Assembly (NCBI RefSeq): GCF_007991635.1
Contig: NZ_BJYS01000029.1
Span: 39,761-103,760, forward strand
Source: Adhaeribacter aerolatus
GTDB lineage: Bacteria > Bacteroidota > Bacteroidia > Cytophagales > Hymenobacteraceae
Length of the DNA: 64,000 nucleotides
Direction: 5' to 3'
This document shows positions 42,984 through 52,293 of this stretch, piece by piece. The first letter of the stretch is position 1; each line of letters opens with the position of its first letter. The notes beneath the pieces were generated by a model that was not told the origin of the DNA, did not search any database, and saw only the letters and a list, made by a program, of their open reading frames with translations. A program made the translations under genes and the position numbers.

Positions 42984-44372
42984 CTAATAGGCATTTTCTT
43001 CGCCCCTGATGGCGTTGTAAACGGTTAAGAACATGATCCGGATGTCGAGCCATAGGCTCCAGTTTTCCAGGTACCACAGGTCGTATTCCACGCGTTTCTT
43101 AATATGGTAAAGTTCTGTTATCTCACCTCTGAAACCATTAACCTGGGCCCAGCCGGTTATACCGGGTTTTAAAAACTGCCGTATCATATAATCATCTGCC
43201 TGATTTGAAAAATCTACGGTATGCTTCAGCATATGCGGTCTGGGACCCACAATACTCATTTCTCCTTTTAATACATTTACAAATTGCGGAAATTCGTCCA
43301 GGCTGGTTTTGCGTAATATTCTGCCAATCCGGGTAACCCGCATATCATTTTTTGTAGCCTGTTTGCTGGGGTCATTATTTTCACCCATACTCCGGAATTT
43401 GTAGCATTTGAAGGGCTTATTGTCTTTACCGCTGCGCAACTGGCTAAATATAATAGGCCCTTTAGATTCAAGCTTAATTAATATTCCGATGAGTGGAAAT
43501 AACCAGGAGAGAATAAAAATAACTACAAATAAGCTAACGGCTATATCAAAGGCTCTTTTATTAAACCGGTTTATTTCTTCCTCCAGCGGTTCTCGCCTTA
43601 CCGTCAGAATAGGCAGGTCGTTTAAATAATCAATATGTATAGGCCGGTCAATGAAATAAGAAAAATCTGGTACTATTTTAAACCGAATCAGGTCCTTATC
43701 GGCCTGCTTCATCATGTTATAAACCTTATGGTTATTCTCTGGCATAATAGTCGAATAAATTTCGTTAACCTGTAACTGATTTGAGATGGTCAAGGCTTCA
43801 TCTAAATTATTGAAAACCGGAAGTTTTGTAGTTCCAGTAGCGCTGACTTTATCATCCACATATCCTACAATGTTAGCTCCAAAACCTTGCCGTTCCAGGT
43901 AAGCGGTAAGTTTTTTAGCTACCTGGTTGTTTCCTAAAATCAAGATTTTTCTTTGTAGGTGAACGCTTCTTTTAACCCATTCTTTAATAGAGAAATAAAT
44001 AAAGCGGTTAATGATTAAGCCGAACAGAAAAGCAAAGACCGTAAAAAAGACCAAAGGTCTTGAAAGCTGTACCAGCCGGGGCAAAAACATGTAAAGCAAA
44101 TTAAGGCCGGCCCATAATGCATAAACACGGAAAGTAGCTTTTAAGAAGTTTTCGAAATAAGAGATATTTTCAGTAGCGTAAACTTTTCCAAACCAGGCTA
44201 ACAGAAACCAAAATCCGTTCATAGCAAGCCAATATTGGGCATAACGCATAAAGTATTGCGATTCCGGATCCTCTTCAAAAATACTTTGGGCTAGGAAATA
44301 GATTAAATTTAAAACAATTATATCTAGCAGGAGGAAGAACAGTTGTAAAAACCGCTTAAATGACCTATTCAT
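42984..44372 (-). CDS. Exopolysaccharide-initiating sugar-phosphate transferase (WcaJ/WbaP type)
   Basis: 462 residues. Four N-terminal membrane helices (to ~125), a CoA-binding-like cytoplasmic domain with [20 protein letters not shown], a fifth helix near 280-305, and a C-terminal bacterial sugar transferase domain: [65 protein letters not shown] and [16 protein letters not shown]. It links the first sugar phosphate to undecaprenyl phosphate. Last gene of the EPS run. Confidence 0.95.
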   Translation of the reverse strand: MNRSFKRFLQLFFLLLDIIVLNLIYFLAQSIFEEDPESQYFMRYAQYWLAMNGFWFLLAWFGKVYATENISYFENFLKATFRVYALWAGLNLLYMFLPRLVQLSRPLVFFTVFAFLFGLIINRFIYFSIKEWVKRSVHLQRKILILGNNQVAKKLTAYLERQGFGANIVGYVDDKVSATGTTKLPVFNNLDEALTISNQLQVNEIYSTIMPENNHKVYNMMKQADKDLIRFKIVPDFSYFIDRPIHIDYLNDLPILTVRREPLEEEINRFNKRAFDIAVSLFVVIFILSWLFPLIGILIKLESKGPIIFSQLRSGKDNKPFKCYKFRSMGENNDPSKQATKNDMRVTRIGRILRKTSLDEFPQFVNVLKGEMSIVGPRPHMLKHTVDFSNQADDYMIRQFLKPGITGWAQVNGFRGEITELYHIKKRVEYDLWYLENWSLWLDIRIMFLTVYNAIRGEENAY

Positions 44373-44885
44373 ATATATTATTATTAATCTTAGACTTCAT
44401 TCCATAATATAAAATAAAAAAGAAGTATTTAAGCGATTTTAATAAAGTTAATTTATAAACAATAACAAAGATGCATTGTTTACCAGATTAGTAACCTTAT
44501 TCAACTAAAACCAAAGTTTCACAGAACGGTAGCTTCACATTAGTGCAATAGGTCTTCTTTGAGTGGTTTGTTGTAATCAAAATTTACAGGTTACTACCAT
44601 TTGCCCCAATAATTACCTGTAAATTAGCGGCTTTCTTTTAATAACATATTATTGATTTGATGCAGCAGCCTGCTTTAAAAATAAATCGAAACATACTTTA
44701 TACTAGAATAAATTAGAAAGTAAAATTTAATTAATCTAAAAAATACATTTAGCTTGCCCTAAATAAGTGGAATACTGATTCTTACTTAATAACTGTACTA
44801 TTAGAAAGATGTAAAGTATTATATTATTGCTAAATTTTTCATGTGAATGTATTTATCCTGTTGACTATAGAAAGGGGCAGTAAAT
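44373..44885 (-). other. AT-rich spacer inside the EPS locus
   Basis: About 510 bases, very AT-rich, with no ORF worth naming. It probably holds the promoter for the sugar-phosphate transferase; on the minus strand CATCTTTG near 44470 is one base off TAnnTTTG but lacks a -33 partner. Confidence 0.5.
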
Positions 44886-45485
44886 CTATAGATGTATTCT
44901 TACTTTTTTGCCATCTTGCTTAACAATATAAGCAGGATAAACCCCCACTACTGTACAATTAGGAGGAACATTTTTTACAATTACAGCATTAGCACCAATT
45001 ATTGAATTTTCTCCAATTGTAATCTTGCCAAGTACTTTAGCCCCTACATAAACTTTTACATTATCCATTAAAGTTGGCCGATCCATTTTGTTAGTAAATG
45101 CAATGGCTACATCCTGATTTACCCAACAATTGGCACCAATATACTCACCATTAATGCGGGAATTATCGCCATGCTGAATAAAAAAGCCTGGACCAATGTA
45201 TTTCGCGTTTAAGAATAAAGAAGATAATTTTGGTAAAATTAAATTTAACAATTCACCCCAAGGTTTTAAACGGTAATAGAAAAGATTTCTGAATTCCTTG
45301 TGCCAAATCAGTAAATAAATAAGATTATAAATATTAGAATTGGCTATTTCATATTGATAATTCCATGCTTTGAGATCCAAGTCTATAGTAGATTTTTTAC
45401 GGCTAGTTAGATAAAAATACAGGTGCGGGATAACAATTGGGAAAATTAAGTAAGTTAATTTACGTTGAATTACTTTTCTATTCAT
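44886..45485 (-). CDS. Hexapeptide-repeat acyltransferase (serine acetyltransferase-like)
   Basis: 199 residues. The N-terminal ~90 residues are helical and basic; the rest is a left-handed beta-helix with the hexapeptide pattern (IGPGFFIQHGDNSRINGEYI, GANCWVNQDVAIAF, DNVKVYVGAKVLGKITIGEN, SIIGANAVIVKNVPPNCTVV), ending VVGVYPAYIVK as in CysE/WcaF/VatB-type enzymes. Probably O-acetylates a sugar of the exopolysaccharide. The WecG gene ends 3 nt upstream. Confidence 0.88.
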   Translation of the reverse strand: MNRKVIQRKLTYLIFPIVIPHLYFYLTSRKKSTIDLDLKAWNYQYEIANSNIYNLIYLLIWHKEFRNLFYYRLKPWGELLNLILPKLSSLFLNAKYIGPGFFIQHGDNSRINGEYIGANCWVNQDVAIAFTNKMDRPTLMDNVKVYVGAKVLGKITIGENSIIGANAVIVKNVPPNCTVVGVYPAYIVKQDGKKVRIHL

Positions 45486-45488
45486 AAA

Positions 45489-46208
45489 TCAGTTGCTTTT
45501 GATGCAGTAGATAAGAAAATAAAAAGCAAATAAAGGATAAAGAACAAAGTACCTGTGAAATAGCTTTGGTTCATCGTAAATTCTATAGATCCAACGAATA
45601 TTTAATTTGTCGAAGAATTTAGGATAATATTTTTCTTTTGTAGCTAATTGGTGAAGGTAACCGCCACAAGTATAGCCATATCCTTTCCATCCGGCCTCTT
45701 TCAACTCAATTAAAAATTTTTCTTGTAGCGGCGTACCCATACCGCAGACCACTACATCGTATTCATTTTGGTTAATTAGTTGAATGATTTCTTTTCTCTG
45801 ACTTTCACCCGCGAAAAACCCATTGCGACTATACGATACTTTAAAATCATACCTTTTTTCTAAAATTCCAACAGACTTTTCAAGGTTTTCCTGTGTAGTA
45901 CCCAAAACGGCAATTCGGAGGTTGTTGTCCTTTACAAATTTAAAAACAACAGGTGCTATAGAAGAATCATCAAAACTGTAACGACTTACCGATTTTTTCA
46001 GAAAAAAATTAAAAAACTTTACTAAAGATATACCATCCACATACAAATGGTCTATTCCATTCACCACATTATTAGTTTCACCCAGTTTCAACAGCGAAAA
46101 TGGATTTATAAATGAATTAACCCCGCGTTGTATGGTAAAGTCTTGCACTTTAGTAAAGGCAACTTTCCAGTTCCCATTTCTTTTTTCTGCTTGCTCCTTT
46201 TGACTCAT
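45489..46208 (-). CDS. WecG/TagA/CpsF-family glycosyltransferase
   Basis: 239 residues, GT26. Family motifs IAVLGTTQENLEKSVGIL, YDVVVCGMGTPLQEKFLIEL, GYGYTCGGYLHQLATKEKYY and a basic C-terminal LNIRWIYRIYDEPKLFHRYF for membrane contact. It transfers a (Man)NAc-type or hexose residue to a polyprenyl-linked acceptor. Between the GT4 gene (8 nt) and the acyltransferase (3 nt), so within the same transcript. Confidence 0.93.
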   Translation of the reverse strand: MSQKEQAEKRNGNWKVAFTKVQDFTIQRGVNSFINPFSLLKLGETNNVVNGIDHLYVDGISLVKFFNFFLKKSVSRYSFDDSSIAPVVFKFVKDNNLRIAVLGTTQENLEKSVGILEKRYDFKVSYSRNGFFAGESQRKEIIQLINQNEYDVVVCGMGTPLQEKFLIELKEAGWKGYGYTCGGYLHQLATKEKYYPKFFDKLNIRWIYRIYDEPKLFHRYFVLYPLFAFYFLIYCIKSN

Positions 46209-46216
46209 TTTTCAAA

Positions 46217-47284
46217 TTATTTCTTAACGTAATTACTATAATGGGCCAGGTAGTTCTCCAGCATTTTAGTTTTATGAAACTGCTGAAAATAAGAACTGCT
46301 TTTAAGGCTGCTGGCTTTTTCGGCATATTTCTCATAATTCTCTTTCATATTAATGATTGCCTCGGCTAATCCTTGTACATCATTTACCTCAACTGCAATG
46401 CCGTTGTCTTTTACTAGGGTACTATAAGAGCCTACTTTAGTTGTAATAATGGGTTTTGCCAAGGATGCTGCTTCGATAAATACATTAGGAAAACCTTCAA
46501 AAATAGAAGCCTGCACTAAAGCATCTGAAATATTAAGTAATTTATCTACATCATTCCGGTGCCCTAAAAAAATAAGTTTTGCACCAAGGTTAAGCTCCTG
46601 GGCCAAGTTTTTTAAAATGGCTTCTTTAGGCCCCTCACCTACCATGAGGCAAATAATCGAGTCATCTTGAATGGTGCTCAAGGCTTTTAAAGTAATTTCC
46701 TGGTTTTTTTGGTCAGATAACCGGCCTAATGAAATAAGTATAAATTTGCCCTGCACATTTAAATTTGCTTTTAAAGTATTAGCATCTTCTGTTGGGATAG
46801 ATTGGTAAAACTCTCCTCCCATGTTTATAGTTATATTCTCTTTGCTTCTGAACCATTTCTGATAATGGTTCTTCATGTAATCAGATAAATAGTATAACCT
46901 TTTTGGAGCAAATCTATAAAGCCATTCTTTATCTAAATAAATATTATCAAAATTAAAGTTAACGTGAGCGTCCGTAAATTTTTCCAAAGCATACAAGTAC
47001 GGAAAAGTAGTTCGCTTATGGCCTTGAATAAAATCGATTTGTTGTTCTTTTACATAATTAAGTAATTTAAAAACGTTTTTATAACCTCGAATCTTCATTT
47101 GCACTTGGTGAACCCGGGTATCAATTGAATTGGTTTGTGCCCCGGCAGGCGAAAACAAGTAAACCTTTTTAAAAAAAGAAACATAGTTATTAGCAAAGTA
47201 TAATGCCCTCTTTTCTTCGCCCCCGTAATCAAAATCTGGAATAATGATACCAATTGATTTGGTTCTTAATGATTCAAATACCAT
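46217..47284 (-). CDS. GT4-family glycosyltransferase
   Basis: 355 residues from MVFESLRTKSIGIIIPDFDY; an ATG at 47347 would add 21 residues before the usual GT4 start. GT-B fold: N-terminal DYGGEEKRALYFANNYVSFF, C-terminal FILISLGRLSDQKNQEITLKAL, ICLMVGEGPKEA, LIFLGHRNDVDKL, LVQASIFEGFPNVFIEA and TKVGSYSTLVKDNGIAV. A retaining transferase for the repeat unit; sugar unknown. Confidence 0.93.
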   Translation of the reverse strand: MVFESLRTKSIGIIIPDFDYGGEEKRALYFANNYVSFFKKVYLFSPAGAQTNSIDTRVHQVQMKIRGYKNVFKLLNYVKEQQIDFIQGHKRTTFPYLYALEKFTDAHVNFNFDNIYLDKEWLYRFAPKRLYYLSDYMKNHYQKWFRSKENITINMGGEFYQSIPTEDANTLKANLNVQGKFILISLGRLSDQKNQEITLKALSTIQDDSIICLMVGEGPKEAILKNLAQELNLGAKLIFLGHRNDVDKLLNISDALVQASIFEGFPNVFIEAASLAKPIITTKVGSYSTLVKDNGIAVEVNDVQGLAEAIINMKENYEKYAEKASSLKSSSYFQQFHKTKMLENYLAHYSNYVKK

Positions 47285-47531
47285 GTGCTTGACGTCATTT
47301 TTTAATAGTATAAATTCATATGAATTATTAAATTTAGTAATGAGCAATCTACTCCCCGCTTAAAAGTAGTCGGGTTGTGCCAAATACTTAAACAAAAAGA
47401 TTAATATTCTTCATAGGTGTTTTGTCTTACAAAGTATTTATTAAATCCATTCCTTTGCATCATTAAAATCAGATTACTAAGCAAAAAAAAAATTAATTAA
47501 AGATTCTGGCTCGGGAGAAACTATAGAACTT

Positions 47532-48182
47532 TTATTGCTTAACATTTTTATTAATGGCCAAAGATTTGTATAAAATATGACCACTTCTGTAAGGGTCTCC
47601 TATTTTAACATTGTGCTCAAAATCTTTTATGTAAATAGTAGACGGTAGATTATAATCCTTTCGGGTGAAAAAGAACTTTCTTTCAAAATTCATCCGATCA
47701 AAATCCCGAATATCTTTCTCAGTACATTGATCCAACTCTGTCCCGACTACCACCAATTTATCAAAATCTACTCTTTCTGCCCTCTTATGCCATTTTGATT
47801 CGGCTTCATACTGGTTGGCGTAATGTAAAAAGTGGATTTCATGTTCATCGTTTAACAGGGCAATTGGATAACTTTTTTTAGCCTTGTTGTAACGCTCATT
47901 CCCCAAAGAGTATTTGGATTCAGTTACAAACCTAAGCTTTGCTTCAAGGTTGCCTTTTAAATCAGAAAGAAAATTAATATAATCCGGAAAGAAGAAATAT
48001 AGACCTGCTGTAGGGCTTAAGTAAGGCATATTAAGGTCCTGATAAAAAAAACCTGCTAAACAGTTATTGGAAATAATGGAGGGTGAATCAGAAAAGTAGT
48101 TCTGGAGGGGCTTAATTTGGACATCTCGCAAGTACTTAAAGTACCTTCCTCTTTGTGCTGATAAAAATTTCTTTATACCCAT
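47532..48182 (-). CDS. DUF1919 exopolysaccharide biosynthesis protein
   Basis: 216 residues. DUF1919 features: SPSIISNNCLAGFFYQDLNM, YLSPTAGLYFFFPDYINFL, a central EIHFLHYANQYEAESKWHKR and ERKFFFTRKDYNLPSTIYI, IGDPYRSGHILYKSL. DUF1919 proteins occur in capsule and EPS loci and probably act as a non-classical transferase; the reaction is not known. Between two GT4 genes on the minus strand. Confidence 0.88.
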   Translation of the reverse strand: MGIKKFLSAQRGRYFKYLRDVQIKPLQNYFSDSPSIISNNCLAGFFYQDLNMPYLSPTAGLYFFFPDYINFLSDLKGNLEAKLRFVTESKYSLGNERYNKAKKSYPIALLNDEHEIHFLHYANQYEAESKWHKRAERVDFDKLVVVGTELDQCTEKDIRDFDRMNFERKFFFTRKDYNLPSTIYIKDFEHNVKIGDPYRSGHILYKSLAINKNVKQ

Positions 48183-48237
48183 CTTTTTGGAAATTAAAAT
48201 AAATTGAACATCTATTTAGCTTATTAAAGCTGAAGCA

Positions 48238-49338
48238 TTAGCTTACCTTACTGAACATCTCTGAAAAATCATGTTTAACTTTTTCTGGCGAATAATTAGT
48301 ATTCACGTATTGTAATTGTGCTTTCTTAAGGTTATAGTAATCTGTTTGATGCTTGTTAAGACTTTGTAACAAGGTTTGTTTTAAATCTTCCACATCTCCG
48401 GTTTTGAATAAATAACCATCAACACCAGAAACAACTTCTTCTTTAAAACTGCTGATATCAGATGCTATAACAGGTATGTTGTAATGAAAGGCAATTTTTA
48501 AAGGGCCACTTTGTGTAGCATCCCGATAAGGCAGTACCAAATAATCGGCATTCTGAAAAAAATTAGCAACTTCATCGTTGCCAATAAATCGAATATGTTT
48601 TTTTACTATTTCGGGATATAAAATAAGAGGCTCATATTCTGTTTCCCAATTATCGCTCCTACCAGCAATTACTAATGTAAAGGGCGGAGCACTCTTTTCT
48701 TCTACTAAATTATTAACAGCTTTAAGCAGAATATCTAATCCTTTATAAAATAATACATTGCCAAAAAATAAGAATTGAATTACTTTTTTACTTTTATTAA
48801 TATTTAAGTTTCCGTTACCGAAATCTTTAAGTGGCAAAGGAATAAAATTTACTTGTTTACGGGGAAATAACCGCTTAAATATTTTGAATTGTTCTCTCGA
48901 AAATACCTGGAAATTACGAAAATAGGTCATCGTGATCCATCGGCTTAACTTCAAAACAAACAAGAAGGACGTGCCACTATGAAATACTACATCGTGTAAA
49001 GCTATAATTGTTTTTGTTCTATTTAGCAGTAAACTACAAAGACTAAAATAAATATTATCAAAAGCAACTAAATAAATTACCTCCGGCTTATGCTTTCGGA
49101 TATTAGCAATACATTCAAGAAATGTAAATAGACACCGAGGATCTTTTAAGTTATATTTCATTTGATAGCCCTCAAATATAATATTGTGTTTATCACAATA
49201 TGCTTGTAGCTCCTCCCGCGTGTAATTTGCATTCCTTTTCTGAACTATGGCACCATAAACCAGATCAGCATTTAAGTGATGCATAATCCCCATATCAACA
49301 TCTGAAAAAGAAGTTATAGAAAAATAGTAAACCTTCAT
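48238..49338 (-). CDS. GT4-family glycosyltransferase
   Basis: 366 residues from MKVYYFSITSFSDVDMGIMH; the ATG at 49386 would add 16 polar residues unlike GT4 starts. C-terminal donor-site motifs VIQFLFFGNVLFYKGLDIL, FTLVIAGRSDNWETEYEPLI, FIGNDEVANFFQNADYLVLPYRD split over two stretches, IPVIASDISSFKEEV and GVDGYLFKTGDVEDL. Probably adds one sugar of the repeat unit. Confidence 0.93.
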   Translation of the reverse strand: MKVYYFSITSFSDVDMGIMHHLNADLVYGAIVQKRNANYTREELQAYCDKHNIIFEGYQMKYNLKDPRCLFTFLECIANIRKHKPEVIYLVAFDNIYFSLCSLLLNRTKTIIALHDVVFHSGTSFLFVLKLSRWITMTYFRNFQVFSREQFKIFKRLFPRKQVNFIPLPLKDFGNGNLNINKSKKVIQFLFFGNVLFYKGLDILLKAVNNLVEEKSAPPFTLVIAGRSDNWETEYEPLILYPEIVKKHIRFIGNDEVANFFQNADYLVLPYRDATQSGPLKIAFHYNIPVIASDISSFKEEVVSGVDGYLFKTGDVEDLKQTLLQSLNKHQTDYYNLKKAQLQYVNTNYSPEKVKHDFSEMFSKVS

Positions 49339-49457
49339 ATTAGAGTTGCTTTGTGCCCAAGTATTGTAATTTTGTACAAAATGCATTTGATCGCTAAGAA
49401 AAGCATTTTATATATTAGAATATCCTGCTTATACTTTATAAATAATAAGATGTTCTA

Positions 49458-50936
49458 CTAACTATCTTCCAGGTTTTTTGCCACTGTTGGTTGAATGGAA
49501 TGTTTTTTCTGAGTACGTAAAAAGAATAACAGAAACAATGTTCCTACAATAACCCAAAACAGTACAAAAAATAAGTATGGATTAAAAAATTGAATTAATT
49601 CTACATATGCTAAAGTACAAGTAATGCTAATTATATAAAAAAAGGCCATGTGCCCTTTTGTAAGGATCTTCCTGTTAATAAGTACCAAATCCTGTATAAA
49701 ATGAAAAACTAGAAAAGAAATAAAGATGGAGAGGTAGATACCTGTTAAGGATTGGTGAAATGCCAAACCTATCATGGTGAGGATTATGTAAATAGCAAGA
49801 CTTGCAGCATTTATCCACATATCAAAGCGTTCAAGCTTTATAGCTACCAATAAATTGGCCTGCAAAATGGCAGTAGGAAAAACCAGCATGGTCAAAAACA
49901 TTTCCCTTGTATAAAAGGCTGTACTTTCATAAGTTTTACTAAAAATAAATGGAAGCAAAATGTCTGAAAAAGAAAAGATGAAGCTAAATGCCAACAAACC
50001 GTATAAAAAATAAAAAAGAAAAACATTTTGATAAAATTCCTTCAGTTTCTCCACATCTCCTTTATTAAATAATTTCACCAAAGCTGGATAAACGGAATTA
50101 GAAACTATAAGTGGGAATATGATAAATACTGAAAATACTTTATACGTTATAGCATAAATAGCTACATCTGTGAGAGACAGAAATTTTGAAACAATTATAT
50201 TTGCACTGCGCCAATAAATGAGTGATATACTTCCGATAATTACAAAAACCCAGTTGTTAATTATAAGAGCTTTTACATCTTTGTAGGAAATCTCGCTTTT
50301 TAAAATAGTGCTAATCGATACTAGCTTAGAAGTCCCTAACCTCAAAAATAGGTTCAGGCTGAAAAGCCTTATAAAAATTTGGGCAACTATAAGAAAGAGT
50401 ACGGAAACCTTGAACAAGTACAGCGTACCCGCAAGAGCAAAAAGTAATAAAGCTTCAATGATGAGTATTTTGAATGTTATTTTTTGCTCGTGCTTGGCAA
50501 TATTTAAGGCTTTAATAGCATATATAAGGTTATCGACAATAATATTAAGCCCAAAAAAAATGGTGTAAACCCGAATGTTGAAATCTGAATACAACACAAG
50601 TGCGGTTCCGGCATTAAAAAAGAAAAAAGCTATGCCAAATAGTAGCTGCACCTTAAAGAACCGGTTTATCAATTCCTTTTCATCCGCTGTATCGTCCAGT
50701 TCCCGGATAAACCATTGGCTGAGTCCGAGTGTGGAAAAAGCAGCCAAAAGCAGGTAAAGGGCATTAGCGATAAGATAATGTGCGAATTCATCTGTACCGA
50801 GCTTTCGGGCCAAAATCACAAAGAAGAGCGTTAAGAACACATTCTGCACAATATTGGAAAGGATTCCCCAAAAACTATTTTTAAATAAGGGTGAACTCTT
50901 AAAAGCGTTTATTTTATTTGTGGCAGTACCTAACAT
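49458..50936 (-). CDS. Wzx-like polysaccharide flippase
   Basis: 492 residues with about twelve to fourteen membrane helices (MATE/PST fold). Start FKNSFWGILSNIVQNVFLTL, then NALYLLLAAFSTLGLSQWFI, matching the PST/MVF flippase N-terminus. Flips the undecaprenyl-linked repeat unit to the periplasm. Its start overlaps the stop of the polymerase gene by seven bases, so translation is likely coupled. Confidence 0.92.
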   Translation of the reverse strand: MLGTATNKINAFKSSPLFKNSFWGILSNIVQNVFLTLFFVILARKLGTDEFAHYLIANALYLLLAAFSTLGLSQWFIRELDDTADEKELINRFFKVQLLFGIAFFFFNAGTALVLYSDFNIRVYTIFFGLNIIVDNLIYAIKALNIAKHEQKITFKILIIEALLLFALAGTLYLFKVSVLFLIVAQIFIRLFSLNLFLRLGTSKLVSISTILKSEISYKDVKALIINNWVFVIIGSISLIYWRSANIIVSKFLSLTDVAIYAITYKVFSVFIIFPLIVSNSVYPALVKLFNKGDVEKLKEFYQNVFLFYFLYGLLAFSFIFSFSDILLPFIFSKTYESTAFYTREMFLTMLVFPTAILQANLLVAIKLERFDMWINAASLAIYIILTMIGLAFHQSLTGIYLSIFISFLVFHFIQDLVLINRKILTKGHMAFFYIISITCTLAYVELIQFFNPYLFFVLFWVIVGTLFLLFFLRTQKKHSIQPTVAKNLEDS

Positions 50937-52231
50937 ATATCTTCAAAAACATTTCTAGACTTTATCAAAACACATATTACAGCAATTAGTAAAACCGCAA
51001 TCCGATAATCACTTAAAGTATAAACTGTAATAAATGATACCAGAAAGCTGATAACAGAAGCAATGAGGAAGAAAGGAGTATAGCATTTTGTTTTAATATA
51101 TTCAATCACGAATGAGCCAATCGGAATGATGAAAAATAACATACAAATGCAAAATCCAATTAAGCCGAATTCTATTAAAAATTTTAAATAACCACTTTCC
51201 GGATGATCGAAGAAAAGGATTTCGCCATTTTCTAAAAGCCAAAATTGATCCGGTGAGTACGCTGCCACATAATTACGATAATTACCTATTCCAATTCCTA
51301 ATATGGTATTATCCTCATAAATATTTAAGGCCTGTTGCCAATACCTGTTTCTTATCTCATAAGATTCGTCAACTGTTTCTGACCGGTTAAGTAGTGGTAT
51401 TTTATCGGCAAAAGTTATAATGAGGAAAGAAGCAATGAAAATACCTAACAAACCCAGCATTTTATATTTATTCCTGCCGGTTAAAAACAGAAATGCAAGA
51501 CCGCAGCACATGCCTAAGAATCCAGCCCTGCCTCCTGACAATATAAGGCCGATTACCATTATCAAAAATAGAGTTAGTTTGTAAATATTACTTCTCACTT
51601 TGGTTCTATCTGTATCAATAAAAAAAAGAAAACTGGACATAGCTAAATATTGAGCATATTTTTGAGCATCATGAAAAAAGCTTGGATAACGAAACGTGCT
51701 TTCGGCACCTGTATTGGTATTGGTATTTAAAGCGGCATAAAAAGTGAACCCTAAGCCAATAATTAATTGCATTACTAAAAATCCAATTGATATTAATGCT
51801 AAAAATTTCAGTCTTTTTAATAATTCTAATCCAAAATCAGGGTCAGAATTAATTTCCTCTATTACACATTTGGCAAAGAAAAACAAGAGTATTGCCTTTA
51901 GATAAGGGAATAAGGATTCTATAAAGAATTCTGAATTTAAAGATCCTAAAAATAGAACAATGAAGAAGGTTAAAAAAAGGAATATATAAATACCATTGGT
52001 CCTTAGACTAAATTTAAACTTAGAAAATATTATGAGTAAGGTAAGAAAGCTAATTCCATCGAATGAAGAGAACCCACCGTATTGGACCGGAGTAATAAAT
52101 AAATCAATACATGGGAAAAGGTATAAAATGTATAAAAGATATGATTTGCGGACCTGGGTATACCTTTTAGATAGAATATAGGGAATATAACCTAAAAAAA
52201 CAGCTATTCCTATTAATTTACTTAAATCCAT
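50930..52231 (-). CDS. Wzy-like polysaccharide polymerase (O-antigen ligase family)
   Basis: 433 residues, about eleven to twelve membrane helices with a large periplasmic loop. The loop contains ENTILGIGIGNYRNYVAAYS and HPESGYLKFLIEFGLIGFC, the hallmark of the O-antigen ligase/polymerase family (Wzy_C), and LFLIMVIGLILSGGRAGFLG upstream. It polymerises repeat units block-wise on the periplasmic side. Overlaps the flippase by seven bases. Confidence 0.9.
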   Translation of the reverse strand: MDLSKLIGIAVFLGYIPYILSKRYTQVRKSYLLYILYLFPCIDLFITPVQYGGFSSFDGISFLTLLIIFSKFKFSLRTNGIYIFLFLTFFIVLFLGSLNSEFFIESLFPYLKAILLFFFAKCVIEEINSDPDFGLELLKRLKFLALISIGFLVMQLIIGLGFTFYAALNTNTNTGAESTFRYPSFFHDAQKYAQYLAMSSFLFFIDTDRTKVRSNIYKLTLFLIMVIGLILSGGRAGFLGMCCGLAFLFLTGRNKYKMLGLLGIFIASFLIITFADKIPLLNRSETVDESYEIRNRYWQQALNIYEDNTILGIGIGNYRNYVAAYSPDQFWLLENGEILFFDHPESGYLKFLIEFGLIGFCICMLFFIIPIGSFVIEYIKTKCYTPFFLIASVISFLVSFITVYTLSDYRIAVLLIAVICVLIKSRNVFEDIC

Positions 52232-52293
52232 TTTTTACAATTTTATTTAAAATCTTTTTTCTATAATATGGTTTAAGTAAATTTTAATTTGTT